Assembly: GCA_916700875.1 (NCBI GenBank)
Contig: CAKAKS010000062.1
Span: 13,594,960 to 13,658,959, forward strand
Direction of reading: 5' to 3'
Length of the DNA stretch: 64,000 nucleotides
Origin: Sebastes aleutianus
Taxonomy: Eukaryota > Chordata > Actinopteri > Perciformes > Sebastidae
A program made the translations under genes and the position numbers. The notes beneath the pieces are model-generated. The model saw only the letters and a list, made by a program, of their open reading frames with translations. It was not told the DNA's origin and did not search any database. Positions 1 to 15,100 of the stretch are shown piece by piece (the stretch's first letter is position 1; each line of letters opens with the position of its first letter).

Positions 1-162
1 ATTATTGTCTTCTACCCGCTGCAATGTTTATTTAACTTGCATTTGACCTGTTTATTTTTGTCTGGAGCATCTCCAAATGTATATCTCATTACATTACCAA
101 TTTGACGGAGCATATTGTTTTCCCCCTGAACTCATCATGTTATTTAAAAAACATATATTCAC

Positions 163-3100
163 CTCCTGAGTTCTTCTTCCAGCTCCTTGACTCTGGCGTC
201 CACCTTGTTCTTGGACTGCCTCAGAGCCTCCAGCTCCTCCCTCAGCACCTCCTGCTCCCCCGACAGCTCGTCCACTTTGGCAATAAGGTCATTTTTCACA
301 ATGTTGAGAGCATTTCTATCAAGCAAAGAACAGGAAGAAAGATATCAAAACCAGCTCTAGGAAACTACAAGGTGGGCTTTCATGTTTACACACACACAAA
401 AACAAACATGGACAGCGAACCTTCTGAATACAGAAGCGGTGCAGATTATTAAACATCATGAACCAACCAGTCATTTAAACATATATTTTTGGAGCATAAA
501 CAAATCTTTCAGTTGACACATTTGAAGGGATGGAAGGCAGAGGGTGTATAAAGGATTAAAGGATGAACACAGACACACAATCATTAATCTTACTTGGTCT
601 CTAGGAGCTGTTTGTTCTCCGTCAGCAGGTTCTCCACCTCCTTACCCATCCCTGAAACAGTCACATTCACATCTCTGTTAATAAATCATAAGTTAATAAA
701 TCCATTGATCAGTTAAGCAAAATGTATTTGCCAGAAAAGTTTAATAATTCAATGATGTGAAAATTAATGGACAGCGTATTGATTTAAGCACTCATTAACA
801 AGGAAGATAAATCAGGTTGAAAAGGAAGGTTTTCAGGTTAAATATTGGGAGAAACACTCATGAAACTTAAGTTATTTAAAAAAAAACAGTTGACTCCTTT
901 TCAGGCAGAGACAGCTGGGAGGAGTCTGGAGCATCTTTAACTAACATTTTAACTTTTAGTAAGTTGCCAACTTGTGAGAACATGTTGTCGCAGTACAACT
1001 ATTACAATTCTTCCCCTAAAAATATAACATGTCATTTAATCAAAGCTTTATCCAGCTCCATGAGTGCACATACATTCAGAGTTCAGGGTTGATCCCTTAA
1101 TGTCATGCTCAACCTATGAACTTTGTTATTAAATCTTAATTATCTTAATCATTGCCAGACGTGAACTGAAAATTGTACGTGCAGGCAGCAAGCACTGTGC
1201 AACAGAAGCCAAGCACACAAACTTTAAGCGGAAATTTTGACACAGAGAAAAATTTGGACATGAGGAAAAACAAAAACAAAAAGCTTCTTATATACCGGGG
1301 AACAGTTACATAAGACTGGTGATAATTTGGGTTGTCTACAGAGTAAATGGTCCTTGGTGGACACTGGATTAGAAAACTCAAATCACTTATCAAAACATAA
1401 ACCTTACAGAAAAATAAGTGCACATCTTTCTGGGTTCAACTTGTGTCTACTTAAAGCAGCTCAGACACTCTAGATAACAAACTGGCAATCGCCACCTGCT
1501 ACCTAAAATTAATCTCTTAATTTAAATCGCATATTTCTTGGAGTTTGAAGGTGAGTAGCGCAGCCTGAAGATTTATTTTCTGATGAACATAAATATTTCT
1601 GATACATCATTTTGGCTCTCTGTGTGTTTACTACAGCTAGTGGAAAAGAAACTGGAATAAAAAAACACTTTATTGAAGCCAACTGTTGAGCTGGTGTTCA
1701 CCACAAAGCCTGTTTATCTTCATCTCACTTTTTCTGCACTGCCTCTTTACCATTAGGTTATTCTGCAGTAGCGTTTCCTTTCCGAACAAAAGGGTATTTT
1801 TATTTGAATGTTCTACAAATGAGCTGTTGTGTGTGAGCTGCAGAGGTGGCAAAATATAAAGCCACACACAAAAAAAGCAAACACACAAAGAAGGAACCAG
1901 AAAGATGTGAAAGCTGGAGGCCAGGGAATGACATAACAAGCAAATGTGACCATGAGCGTAGGCAAGGTGCGCCTTACCGAAGAAATCATCACGGACTGGA
2001 GGCAAAAGAAGAAGAAGGGAGAGAGGAAGAAGATCAGAGAAGGTAAAGAGAAGGACAGGAATGGAAGAGAAAAGATGCTGATAAGCATTTATTAATGTGG
2101 ACTTGAAGAATATTTTTGTGACCCAAAAGTTAATCAAATATCATCAGATTTATTTTAAAGTCCCAGTGAAACAGGATTTTTAAGAGCATATTGCCTCTGT
2201 GAAATGATGTATTTCTTATTTGAACTTGAGGCTGATTTTAAACCAGTGGGATCTACTGTACGTCTGGGAGAGAAGTGCATTTAAAAAAAATACAACTGGC
2301 TGAAAACTTACGGTATGCAGACTGATATAGCTTATGACAATCACTAAAGATTAAAATAATTTCACTGTGACTTTAAAGGAACAAGAAAAAACTTTTTAAC
2401 TGCATGTGTATGGATATTGGGCATCTACTATAATCATGAAAATTTCCAAATTTCCAATTGCTGGACCAAGCAATACATTGATAACAACATATTAATAATT
2501 AAAGCTATAGTAATGAGCCCTTTTCTAATTTGTATACACTGGTTAATATCTAGTCTTAGATGTGGAGTTTAGAAAGTATAGAGGAGTCGAAAGAGTAAAA
2601 GAAAATATACCAACCAATGCATGCTCAGATACACACCTGAGAACTCGCCTATGGGTGTCACCGGCAGACGCACATAAAAAGGGGAAAAAAAGGAAACGGT
2701 TGAGAAGTTATCAGATGGACAAGAAGAGGGATCAAATCTCCTGCTCTATTTCTGCTGAATAAAAAAATCTAAACCCAAAACAACCCAGAAATGAATAGAA
2801 ACAAAAATCCACCAGAATCCCCCCACAGTGTACTAGCCCCAAAAAGAGACTGACAATGGACATCTAAGATAAATAATAAGCATAAACAGGAAGTGCAATG
2901 AAATGTGAGAAATATAATAAATTCAACTTTTAAAAAATAAGATCTGTTGCAGCCTTTGAAATGGGCTTCATTAAACATGCCCCATAAAAAAAGAGAGAGA
3001 AACAAACAATCAAAGTAGAAAACAAAGAAATAATAAAAGTAACACTGCATGAATGGGCAGCTGGGTTTGGGGGGTTGCAGCCAGAGAGGGGTTGTATGGT

Positions 3101-6100
3101 TTATCAGGATGTGACGCAGGCATGAGCTGCTGGCATCGAGTGTATTCCAGCCTCGGCCATGCAACAAGGTAAATAGTCAGAGTCAGTGCAGCGGCATGTT
3201 CACACAGCGTCACATCACATGGAGCTGCTGCCCTGCAGTCACGCAAAGCCAAAACAAACGCTGTCTCTGTATAACACACACATGCATCCGCCTTTACTTC
3301 CCTTCCTTTGGAGCTACACTGACATCTGATCTTACTGAGCAATATCACATATTGGCATGTTAGCACATTGTAGAAGCCTCGAGCTTCGTTTTCACCAGTT
3401 CAAGGTGAGCAATGATCACCTCAGGAGGAGGTGACGGAGGACATCGCTAAGCTGCAACCAGCAGAGCGATTTCATGTAAAAAATTTCAACTTTATTGCCA
3501 AGCTTTAAGAAAAGTATTTTAACTAATGAACCTATCAGCAAAAGTGATGTCAGTCGAAGTCGTGTTCGTACCTAGCAGCTCTGCGCCTGCATCTACATCT
3601 CCAATGATGTCCGACTTGGCGTCTTTGATCTCGTGGTAGAGAGAGTCGGTGTTGATGCCGAAGGCCTCGTTCACGATGCCCTGGGAGGGGCTGAAGCACA
3701 CGTTAGATTTCATTAAACAACAGCTGTGAAACAACCCAAAAATCTTGCTCACTGTCGATCACTTGTACTTATAGGGCCGGGCGTGAATTTAATGCTTGAG
3801 AAATGAAAAGTACTTAATTCAGAACTACTGCAAAATTAACATAACAGTTAAGTGAAATTATAGATAAAAAAATTATATAAATATTACCATATATACAGAT
3901 TTGTTAATGGCATTGAACTGAGTTGTATAAGTGTGATGTAAAAACAGAACCGCAATCTTCACATGATATTACCGCAAAATATTCCACATCTGGTTTCCTG
4001 AGAAATTTGATTTGGTATGTGCGTGCTGTTATCAATTTAGACGATGTAATTGTGTATCGCGATATCTTGATACCGTATATGATTTAATCACAATACGATT
4101 CCATTGAAAGACGATAAATTATCATATTCAATTATCGCCCAGCCCTTAAATTATGACATTTTGGTCCTCAGACTTTCACCTGGTAAAATTCATACAGACA
4201 AAGCAGTACCTGTCAGTATCTACACAAATTCAGGTCAGTGAGAGTAAAACCTATTTTTATTCATTTTAATCAAAATATGATACTGTTATGGCAGTCCTAC
4301 ACATGTGTTACACTGTTGTTCATCAAAAGTCTGACAACTTCAGCCTCTGTGATTTTGTTTTAATTTCAACTAGCTGAAAGTGGTTGAGAAACCGCTGCTG
4401 GCTCTGTTTGGATGAAAAAAATTTAGCTTTGAGCCAAACTGACTACAAATCTGCACACAACAAAATCCTACCCTGAATTCAACAATGAATAAGTGCAGAC
4501 ATTGTGCTCACAGGGTGACCAGACGTCCAAAAACATTCAGGAAAGGTTACGAGCAGTTGTGCCGAATCCCAAGAATTAGTGTGTTTCCCACACACGGGCA
4601 CCGTTATGTCTGTAGCCTACATGAATTATGGCTGTTGTAGTTTTTTCTAGCCATGTACAGTAGTGCCGCTATGATGTTGTTGAATTAAAACATTTACGGA
4701 GAGAAATTAAACCATCCATGGCTGACATTGGACCCGCGGATCATTGCTGCCTTATGAGATCCAAACAAAGTGTTTTGCAAAGTCTGCAGGAAAGAATACT
4801 ACTATTATTATTACTACTGTTTGTTGACACTGAATGTAAAGTACTGAGGGCCACGCAAGCCTGTCTTTGCAAGCAGTTTGTCATACAATAGTAAAATGAA
4901 TGGAAACCAACTGCAGCCTTCCTGAGTCAGACTTCCTTGGAGGCAGCATTTGCCTTAAAAGTTACATGACGTGTACATGTTTTGTGGTATGATCCTTTGA
5001 ACCTCTTTGACTAATTTAAGAATGAATGCTGATCATTTTGAGGGCAGTAACATTTTGGAGTTACAGGACATTCACTGTAGTGTCAATGTGCGCATGTACA
5101 TGTAACGCAGCCACAGTGTATTTGTACCTGTTTCCTCCTCCGTACACACGGGGGTCCACACACATGTCCAGCTCAGGGGTAGAATCGATGATCTCCTGAA
5201 ACTCGGACCACTCATCGCTGCTTCCCATACCTGGAAAAACACAACAGAGCTGAACGTTAGGAGACTATAAACATTTGTTACACTTTGAACCACTCCAATA
5301 TTGGGGATGGAACAAAGGTTGAGAGTCATTATCTCAGACACTCCAGCTTTAAATTAAGGACGTATTTGGTGACGCCCTCTTACCGATGCTGACATTCCTG
5401 GTTTCCTGGGAAACCTGCACCTCCATATTTCGGCTGAGCCGCTTGGCACCTTTCCTGCGGTTCCCAGCCCGCATCACATCAAACTCGGTTGGCGGGAGGA
5501 AGCCCTCGTTGATGGGGGTGACGGTGGCGGAGGGGACGGAGGAGGTGGGTGTGTTGGACTTGCTTCCTGTGCTGCTGGGTGTGGCCGCCACCGAGTCGGA
5601 CTCTGATCCGTCCTCCTTGGTGGTTTGAGACGATGACATGGAAGCAGGAGACAAACAGCATTAAATGAGCATCATATAGTGAAGACAAAAACTCTTAACC
5701 TATCACACCTACACAACTCATTTTATTTCTAACAGCTGGTGCTACTGGTAGTTTGATGATGCCAGATAGAGTCAACAAGACTTTCTTGTAGGCAGCTCCA
5801 TGTTTTGTGGTACAATACCCTTTAGTTTTTCTAAGCTTCATGCTGTCATGAGTAACACAATAGATTTAAAGCACATACTCATTTTTTTGATTATGGATTC
5901 CCCATTTAAATTTCCTAATTGAATTATTTAGGGAAGTTAATCAAGTCATTGAGTTCTGAATACATTTTCAGCAAAAGACTTTAAAAATATTGGATTTTAC
6001 AGTTTGTCCAGCATTTAAAAGTCACTGTCACAGTAGATATTACATGTAACTAATAACAAAACTTAAAATAAGGGAATCTAACTCCTAAAATGTGTCGTTT

Positions 6101-9100
6101 AAGCTGCGCATATGCTCTCAGCATGTTTTCACAGCAGAAGCCACAAGAAGAAAGCAACACTGTCCTCTTTTTTTCTTACCTTGGCTGTTTCTCTACCAGA
6201 TAGGAAAAAAAGGACATTTAAACTTAAAGGTACTATATGTAACAATTTACATGTATTAATCGCTTTGTATTGCCATTGTGTGAACAGATTGTAATGTAAC
6301 TTAAAAACTGAGACCTTCCCCGATTTTCTCGGTTGCCTATACCAGCCTGTGGACTGATTTCTATGGAAAGGACTCGGAACGTTTTTTCTTCGTAATGTTA
6401 GCTGATGAAGTAATTTGCAAATGGCAGGCTAGTTAGTATCATGGAGACTGGACATTACAGATGGTAACGGTGATATATGATTGTATTATATTGTCACGTC
6501 ACTGTTTTGGCTGATGCCCATGATGACCGCTCGCGCCTACGGAGTGCGAGCAACAGGATGCTGACTGCAGTTCACTTAACGGCCACCGGTGTCATTAATA
6601 ACAAGGACTTTCTAAAAGTTACATATAGTGCCTTTAATGTGTAAACTAAAACACAAGGATGCATGGTAGAAGCTCCATGATAACACAGTTATAAAGAAAG
6701 AACATTATGGACCCCTGCTTGCTTGAGACAAAATATATACCCAACCAATCTGACTTTAAAGGGCAGATTTCCAAGTGATGTGACTAAAATAGTTTCCTCA
6801 AAAGTGACACAAGCAGGCGTGGGAGGGGAGGTGGTCCGTGTGGTTGTGGCTAGCAGGACGGGCAGCAGTAAGGCCGGCCCCTCCTCCTTCCACTCTCCAA
6901 GCTGCGGTTGTGGTCGTGGAAGAGGAGGACATGGCTGCTGTCTGTCCCACCTGATAGGCAGAAGGAAGACTGGCCGAGCTCGCTGACCTGCCAGATGTCT
7001 TTCCCGGGCATCATCCTAGCCCCCCCGAGACCCCCACGTACCATGCCCTCGCCGCTGGGGTACAGGCTCAATGAAGGCGGGCGCTCCGCTTTGCTGCTGG
7101 CAGAGGAGACACAGAGAGAAGAGGAGATGAAAGTGAGACTCATTATTGTTTAATCAGTTTATATTTAATCAGTTTCTTTTCCAGGACTTGCAGCCGATCC
7201 TGGCATGCATCAGATGCAAGGCACAAAACAACGTTTCTGAAATACGCTCACTCTCTTGCTGAGTTAGATGAGAAGATTGATACCACCGTCTCATATGAGC
7301 GTGGTATCAATCTTCTCATCTAACTCTTGGTAAGAGTGTTAAACTGTGTGTTTTTGGACTGCGTGGAGAAAACCTGAGCACCCAGAAAAAACACACACAA
7401 ACATGAGGAAGTCCACATGGAAACAGCAATGCCTGCAATCAAACCTGCATCACAATATATTCAAAAATAATGTGGAAATAGAGCAAGACAGGGATAGAGA
7501 CTTTACAGGGGAAAGTCAAAATGGCTCTATGATGAGAGGGCTCTGAGGGCATGCAGTCCAGTCCACCAGGCCAAACACATTCTCCTCATGAGCTTTCTTA
7601 ATTTACTGGAGATACAGATGCAAGTCATTCAAACAGGGGGACCCATCAATACAGACGACTACAGGTAGTTTGTGGAGAACTCAACACTGAGAAGATATCT
7701 AAAGATATTCAACAGGAATTAGTTCCTTGTATGACTGATTAACTACATGCAGTGTTTTGGTTGTATGATGCCTGAACAAACCTGACTGCAACTGTGTGTG
7801 CAGGCTGCAAATCAATGTATTCACAGCTACTTACATCTACTGCTCTAAAAAACTTCAGACATGCACAGCTCAGTTTGCTACCGTTTGTAAAATGTTAAAG
7901 AGGACCTATTATGCTTTTGTGCTTTTTCCCTTTCCTTTAGTGTGTTATATAGTTTTTTTGTGCATGTAAAAGGTCTGCAAAGTTACAAAGTCAACGCCAA
8001 AGGGAGTTACTCTCCCCCACAGAATCACTGCTCCTGAACTGCCTGAAACACCTTGATTGAAGTCACGCCTTTTCTTCCGTAACGTGATGATGTCACCAAG
8101 TAACACATTTGGATAATACCTGACTAGAGGCTAGTTTGGCACGCCCTAAAACCGGAGCTCAAACAGAGCGTTTCAGACAGAGGGTTAAAAGAGATGCTGC
8201 AGCACAGCTAGTATCAGAAAAGTAAAGTATTTTTTGAACATTAAAGCATGTTAATATATTCTAGTAGAAACCCAAAATACAAGTATGAACCTGAAAATGA
8301 GCATAATAGGTCCTCTTTAAAATAAAATCTTGTGTATTCCACATAAAAAAGTACAAGAGCTGCAGAAGATAACTATTTCTTCTTTGCTTAATATCAATGC
8401 ATATCCTAATAACTGCTTCCTCTTTGCATAATACTATTGTTTCACTTTTGGAAGAGACATAAGACAAGCAGAGCAGGCAGACAGACACATGGACAGACTG
8501 ACTGGCAACTCATGAGGGAGAAAGAGAAGAAAACTGGACAATATGGATTGCATTGCTTTACATGACCTCTGAACCATTCCTTATTTCATTATCTGTTATT
8601 AGAATGCAGCATTATTGATACATTCACTGTAATCAATCGTTGTCACAAGCATCAATAACTAATAAAGCAAACGCATAAAGGAATACTTCTTTACACGAGG
8701 TGTTGAGGCAAAAATATGAGGAGGGGCATCAGCAAATCTAAAGTCAAAATTGAAGTCAAAAGCAGGTCGGTTTAGACGGCGGAGCTGAGGGAAGAGGTGT
8801 GAGGTTCAGCTGTGGGACCATGTTGGATTTACCTTTTCCTCCATGTGTGGCGTTGACTGCAAACAGCAGCAACAGAGAGCAAGCCAGCAAGACAGACAGA
8901 CAGACAGTGATTAAAGAAAGACAGGAACAAGCAATGACACATGAAACCACACACACACACACTCTTTCACCTTTACAAGTTGACTCCAAGTATTTTTTAC
9001 AATTCTGCACTTCTTGAAGATCTTATTCTTATTAACTGCACCAGATAATCAGCAGTTTATTAAGAAGTAATGACGGTTCTAAGTCTAATCAGTGTTTCTA

Positions 9101-12100
9101 ATGTAACCATCATGACAACTATCCTACAAAAAAAATCCCAACACAAACCATCATGAGCAAACACTGTCCTCATTCAGCGCTCTGTTTCTAACAGTTGATG
9201 GTTATTTGTAGGATTAGGAGCCTTAGACGGTGCATCTGAATTGATATTTAAGATACTGTGTGTGTGTACAGTGAACGTGACTAATCTGCGGTTCAGCTAC
9301 AGAAGCTGCACCAGATGTCCCGCTCCTCGTCTTGCTTCGTGCTTAATATATAATAAATATTCAGGACTCATAGGTTGGCCAACTGCTGAACACTACAAGC
9401 TGGAAAATAAACTCCAAACTTTTTTTTTCTAATCATTTCCCACAGGGCTCATAATGGCTGCCCGGTTTCCTCTCCTCTCTGTCAATGGGTAAAAAGTAGC
9501 AGCTGTTCATCACGGGCTCCCGACAAACACAATGAGCATGTTGAAACATGAAAAGCCTAAAATACATTCAGGACAAAAGATGAAACATCAGCAACAAGAC
9601 GATGGGTGAAAGTTAGAATTCAAATCCACACAAAGATATATACGCACAACCTTTACACATACACACACACGTTAAAGCAACTCACGTTCGTCCACAGCCG
9701 GGGGCTTCTGATTGGCTGCCTGCCTGCTGCATTTTGGACCGCTCTATGTGCTCGACGTACGTCTGGATCATCTGTGATGCACGATGTAAAGAAAAAGAAA
9801 AGAGGGAGAGAAAAATGATATGTTTAAGGATGAGAAATCACAAGAGATACCCCTGGAATGGTGAGTAAAGGAGTTTTAATGATTAAAAGGATTTAATGAT
9901 TTAATTACAAGATCTATTATTTACTAAATGTTGGATAACTCAAAAATATTTTGTGTAGAGCTGCGACGGTTAATTGATTAGTTATCAACTATTAAATTAA
10001 TCGCCAACTATTTTTAGTGATTTTTTAAGAAAGAAAAGTCAAAGTTCTCTTATTGCAGCTTCTTAAATGTGAATATTTTCTGGTTTCTTTACTCCTCTAT
10101 GACAGTAAACTGAATATCTTTGAGTTGTGGACAAAACAAGACAGTTGAGAATGTCTCCTTGCGCTTTGGGAAACACTGACCAACATTTTTCACCAACTAA
10201 TCGATTAATCGAGAAAATAATCGACAGATCGATCAACAATGAAAATAATCGTTACCGGGGCGCCCCCAGGTTGTAAGATTATAAGGCTCATAGGACCATA
10301 CTATGGCCTTTACATATTGCTGTTTATTTACTACAATTCACATAAGACTTATTTTAATGCACACACTTTGTTATCAATGTTCAAATTGTATTTCTCTACG
10401 TTCCAGGCAGTCATTGGTTTCCATTTATTCACAGATATTTGCTTGTGTTAGGTAAACCATAACAGTAACAAACATGTCTGCACTTACAAGTGCTTTCTTA
10501 GCTCGAACCAATTGCTGCCTCGAATGTCGGATAAAATATTTAAAATCAATACAGTTTTGAAGAAATGGTCAGCACCAATGTAAAGCATCTGATTTGTAGA
10601 AAAGTAAAACATGCAAAACAGTTGTATGCTCCTTCGCTGCAATATTTTACCTAATTAGGATAATAGCTGGGGCATTTGAGGATGATAATATTAACAGTAG
10701 TCAAATAACCATTAGTTAACAGGCATGTATGTTTGGTGGATTTTGGAGATATAACAATGGAAATGTAAGTAATTCTGCTAGAAATGAAAGAAAAGTTGTT
10801 GGGCTGAGTGTTTGCTCGTACCTCAGTGTGGCGCTGGTGCAGAGCGTTGTACTCTTTCTTCATGTCTGATTCTCGCTCCTCCAACCGAGTGACTGAGAGA
10901 CAAGAGAGAGAGAGAAAACAGTTTAACAGCAAGAAAACACCAGGAGGAACTCTGATAGTTGAAGAAAAGAGACAACCATAATGTATTTTTTTAAATTAAT
11001 GTTCAATCTTGCTTGCTAGTATTTAAGATATTTAGCTATTTGGGTGTAAACTCCTGGTGTAAATCCAACAAAAACGTTATGTGCACATTTCCAAAGAAAA
11101 CCAAACTAAAGAGCCAATCTAATATGTACGCTAGTATTCATTCTGACAAGTGAACAAAAGCATCATAATCTAAAAATACAACATCCTCCAACTGTGTGTC
11201 TACTTCCCTTTCCATCTTCCCATTTTAGCTTTAGTGTTACTTTTTCTTTTATTTGTCTCTCTGAAGAAAAACAGCTTGAAGCTATTAACTGAAATTCATC
11301 AAATAACTTTTATAAACTCAATCGATGTCCAGGTAATGGGACTAGGCCTGAAGGCCATGTTTTGGCTGTTTTTTGTTCAGAGTCTTGATGTCAATTCAAA
11401 CGTTTTCCCGCTTATCTAAAATTATTTTTTAATGGATGTTGATTGTTTATTTTCTCCTGGTGTTGCGTGTTGGAATTAACTTGGGCCGGATCCTGATTTC
11501 AGCTCTGCCTGCTGGGATATTCGTCAAGAGCAGCCACGTGTGCTGCATGTTCAGTATATTATGGTAACACACAGACATTTGTAGTAATGATGACCGTCCA
11601 CTCACTCTGGTCAGAATAGTTCTTTGACTTGAGCTCCTGCTGTTTCGTCTGCAGCTCCAGAAACTCCACCTGCACCTGCAGGTCCTTCTTCTCAGCTTCC
11701 AACGCATCCTCAAATTCAATGAATTTCTGATGGAAGAGACATGAGCAAAAATTTGAAAATACATTCACAAACTGCACTCAAAGTGACAAGTTAGATAACA
11801 TTGTAATTATTGTATATTAATTGAATTTGTGCAATTAATATGGAAAAACACTGCATACTAACATTACTATGCTTGTGGTTAAAACACAGCGTTGTCCTGT
11901 AATAATGAAATTATTCACAGCAGGAATCGCCTTTCAGGACGATTCAGTGACACCAGCTGACTGACGACTAAGTGTGAGTGCAGGTTTCAACCTTTGCCTC
12001 TTATAGAAAGGTTGGAGTTTGTCAACAGCTCTATATAATACCTCAGTTTGTCCTCCAGTGTACACATAAACTCAGTGAACACAGAGCTGTCGACTTCCCT

Positions 12101-15100
12101 TTCACACTGCCTGTTTCGTTTTTTTTATATAAAGCTGTTCACAATGACGTCCTTTTTCAGTGCAGCAAGTCCACACAGTCTTAATACTGTAATCCTCTGA
12201 CTGTAGGGAGACTATGGAACCAGAATATGCAGCAGATATTCACCACACAAAAGGGCAACAGCTACAATATGATGACCTTCAGTATGATATAACAGCTAAT
12301 ACTGATATTTAGCACTGTGGAGAATAACAACCCCTACTTGTTTGTTAGATGCAGAGTGGATTTTAGCAGGAAAATGAACCAATAAGTCCTTTCAGCTACT
12401 GACTGACTCCAGCTCTGAAGGTAACACAGATGTTACTCTTCTTGCTGGCTGATTTAACAGGACAAGTTCTTCAGCAAATTGACTTAATGACAAACAAATG
12501 TGACTCAATAAAAGGTGAATTTGCATCTTATTATCAACTACCAAGCTGAACAAATAGCCGCCGTACTGTTTTCTTTGTGGAACTTTGCTACCAATATACT
12601 GAACAACAAGCTTATATATAAAATAAAGAATCTGACTATATACATAATTAGGGGTGTCACGATACAACGGTATTGACGATAACCGTGATATTAAAAACTA
12701 AAATATTGATATCATGGTAACAATACACAAGTGGTAATATCATGTAATTAATCCAATGCCTCTTAAATGGTTACAGATGATCTCTCCCCCTCCCTACAAT
12801 CGTATTTTCAATGTAATTAATTTGCCAAAAAGAGACAAAATGCATAATAAACACAGTTAAAGATTATTTTTTTTATTTTTATTTTATTTAGATATCGCAA
12901 TAATATCGTTATCGTGAATTATTTTGGCCACAATAAGTGAGTATAGTGAAAATCTATGAGTGACAGCCCTACACACAATTATATATTCCATCTCTAATAA
13001 CATTTAATATCTGAGGGCCAGCATTGTGTGTTTTCTAGTGCTAAAAATGTAGTAAGACTACTTCACAAAAAAAGAATAACCCTTCTCTAAATAGATAAAA
13101 GGAGGGATGTTTTTTGCTCATACTGGGTGTTTTGTTTTGTTTTTTAAATAAAAAATGTAATGGCCTAAATCTAGTGACCACCATAATGCTGTAAAGCTCT
13201 AACTTCAGAGCAGCAGACCACAGTATCAATAAATAATATCCTTCGTCCTATCCCTTTGGCCCGGGAACACATCCTACAGTAAAGCCCTTTAAATGCACTC
13301 CACTATCCACCACTTTTACCTGCAAAACCTCTCTAATCTCCAGAGTATTTGCTATTAAAATGCAGCATTAAGGAGGTACAACATACAGTAGTTGATGGAT
13401 GTATGGGCTGGGATATTGTGTTATTCTGTCCAGCATGAATAACTAATTAGGTAGCTTTGTGATGACTGAGTGAAGCTAATGTGCTTCACTGACCAACCAT
13501 AGCTAAGTGCGTTTGACTGCAATGTGGTCACACTTACCAACAATTTACACTGTGTACTGCTTAAACAGAGAGTGAACTGACAACAGCATGCCTCTGTTTA
13601 TAATTAGTATAAAACCGTGAAGGAAAGTTCTCCGGTCACATGTCAAGATAGTAGTTTTAGAAAAACGGATTTGTGACCATGTCAAATCTGCAGGCCGAGA
13701 AGCCAGTCATATGGATTGAAGCTCCCATGTACAACTGACTAAAGCAAATCACATCAAGAGGGAAGGTGATAAGAGCATGGTCAGAGGCAGAGATGATCAA
13801 TCTTTCAGTGTCATCACACTTTGAGAAGTGTTAGTGACACAAAGGGATGGATCACTCCGGCAGGCGGCCTCAGTACAAGACAGAAAAAGACGTCGCAAAA
13901 TGGCTGAATTTGTTAACCTCACTTCAGTAACTGTAAATCCAGGATATCTTGGTAAAGGCCTCATGAGCAGACAGGGAGCTGTGGCTTTGTTTACCATTAG
14001 CTGGAGCCTAATAACCTTGTAATCTGAGCTGCTTTTTGCTCGATGCTCCCAGTGTCTTGCGAGAGGGTGTGTTATTGTTTTCCTCCGGCTCGGAGATTCT
14101 CTCTCTCACTCTGACATTTCTTTGTATTAGCCTTTGCCTCTGTCCGATCTGGCCTGTGCCCCCATACTGCAGCTCTCTAAACCTCAGTCTGTTTCTCTTT
14201 CTCTCTGCTTTTGTAGGTCTGTTTCTGCTCCTCATAAACACAAATCAGGTTACAGTGCCAGGCTCCCTCAGTGTGCTCTGTGTACTATTGATTTCCTATG
14301 ATTCCCCACCCCTCGCACGGCGTACCATCCCCCATTATACCCCTCCGATAGACAGACAAAACTGTCTCTGTTTATGTGGTCCATTCAAATTTGTCACCTA
14401 ATTTGAGCTGCAGATGTAAATCGACTTCTCTCACTGGCTACAAACGTAACCTAAGAGTCCTGAACGCCAAAGAAAATCAGGACACAATCAAATACACTTG
14501 ACCATAAACGATGATTATATTATATTAAAGTCTAAATTGGTTTAATTGCCACTTATAAAAATGTTTAAGTTATAAATAAGGCCACAGTTTAACATTTAAA
14601 AGGAGTGGGTCCAATATGAAACCCAGCTTTTGCTTGAAGGATCCAGTCATGGAAAGTGAAAGAATACAACTATATGCTTGTTAAAACTACTGAACAAGGC
14701 AACTGCCTAAACTGTTTGACAGTCAGCAGAAGAAGACAGCATCAACCTCTGCGTCAATGTGCTGCTACACTCACTACAAACTTCCCTGGATACAGAAAAA
14801 AAACATTATAGACCTAATGATATTGCAAGATTGGTCAATATGATAAAAGGGCAACATATCTCAAATTGTGGACGTGTGTGCCACATGAAGTTTAAAATCT
14901 AGGTTTTCTATTGTCTGGTGAGCTAAACTGTATTACTAGCCAAAAGAAGAAGAAGCAGGATCAGACAATTAAACAGCTTTTAAAGAGGACATATAATGAA
15001 AAACTCTTTTTCAGAGATTTTTCAGAGAACAATCCATTCAGATTTGTCTCCTCTTCCTATGTCACATGCAGGTTCATTAGACTATATCGCCCACAGTTTG

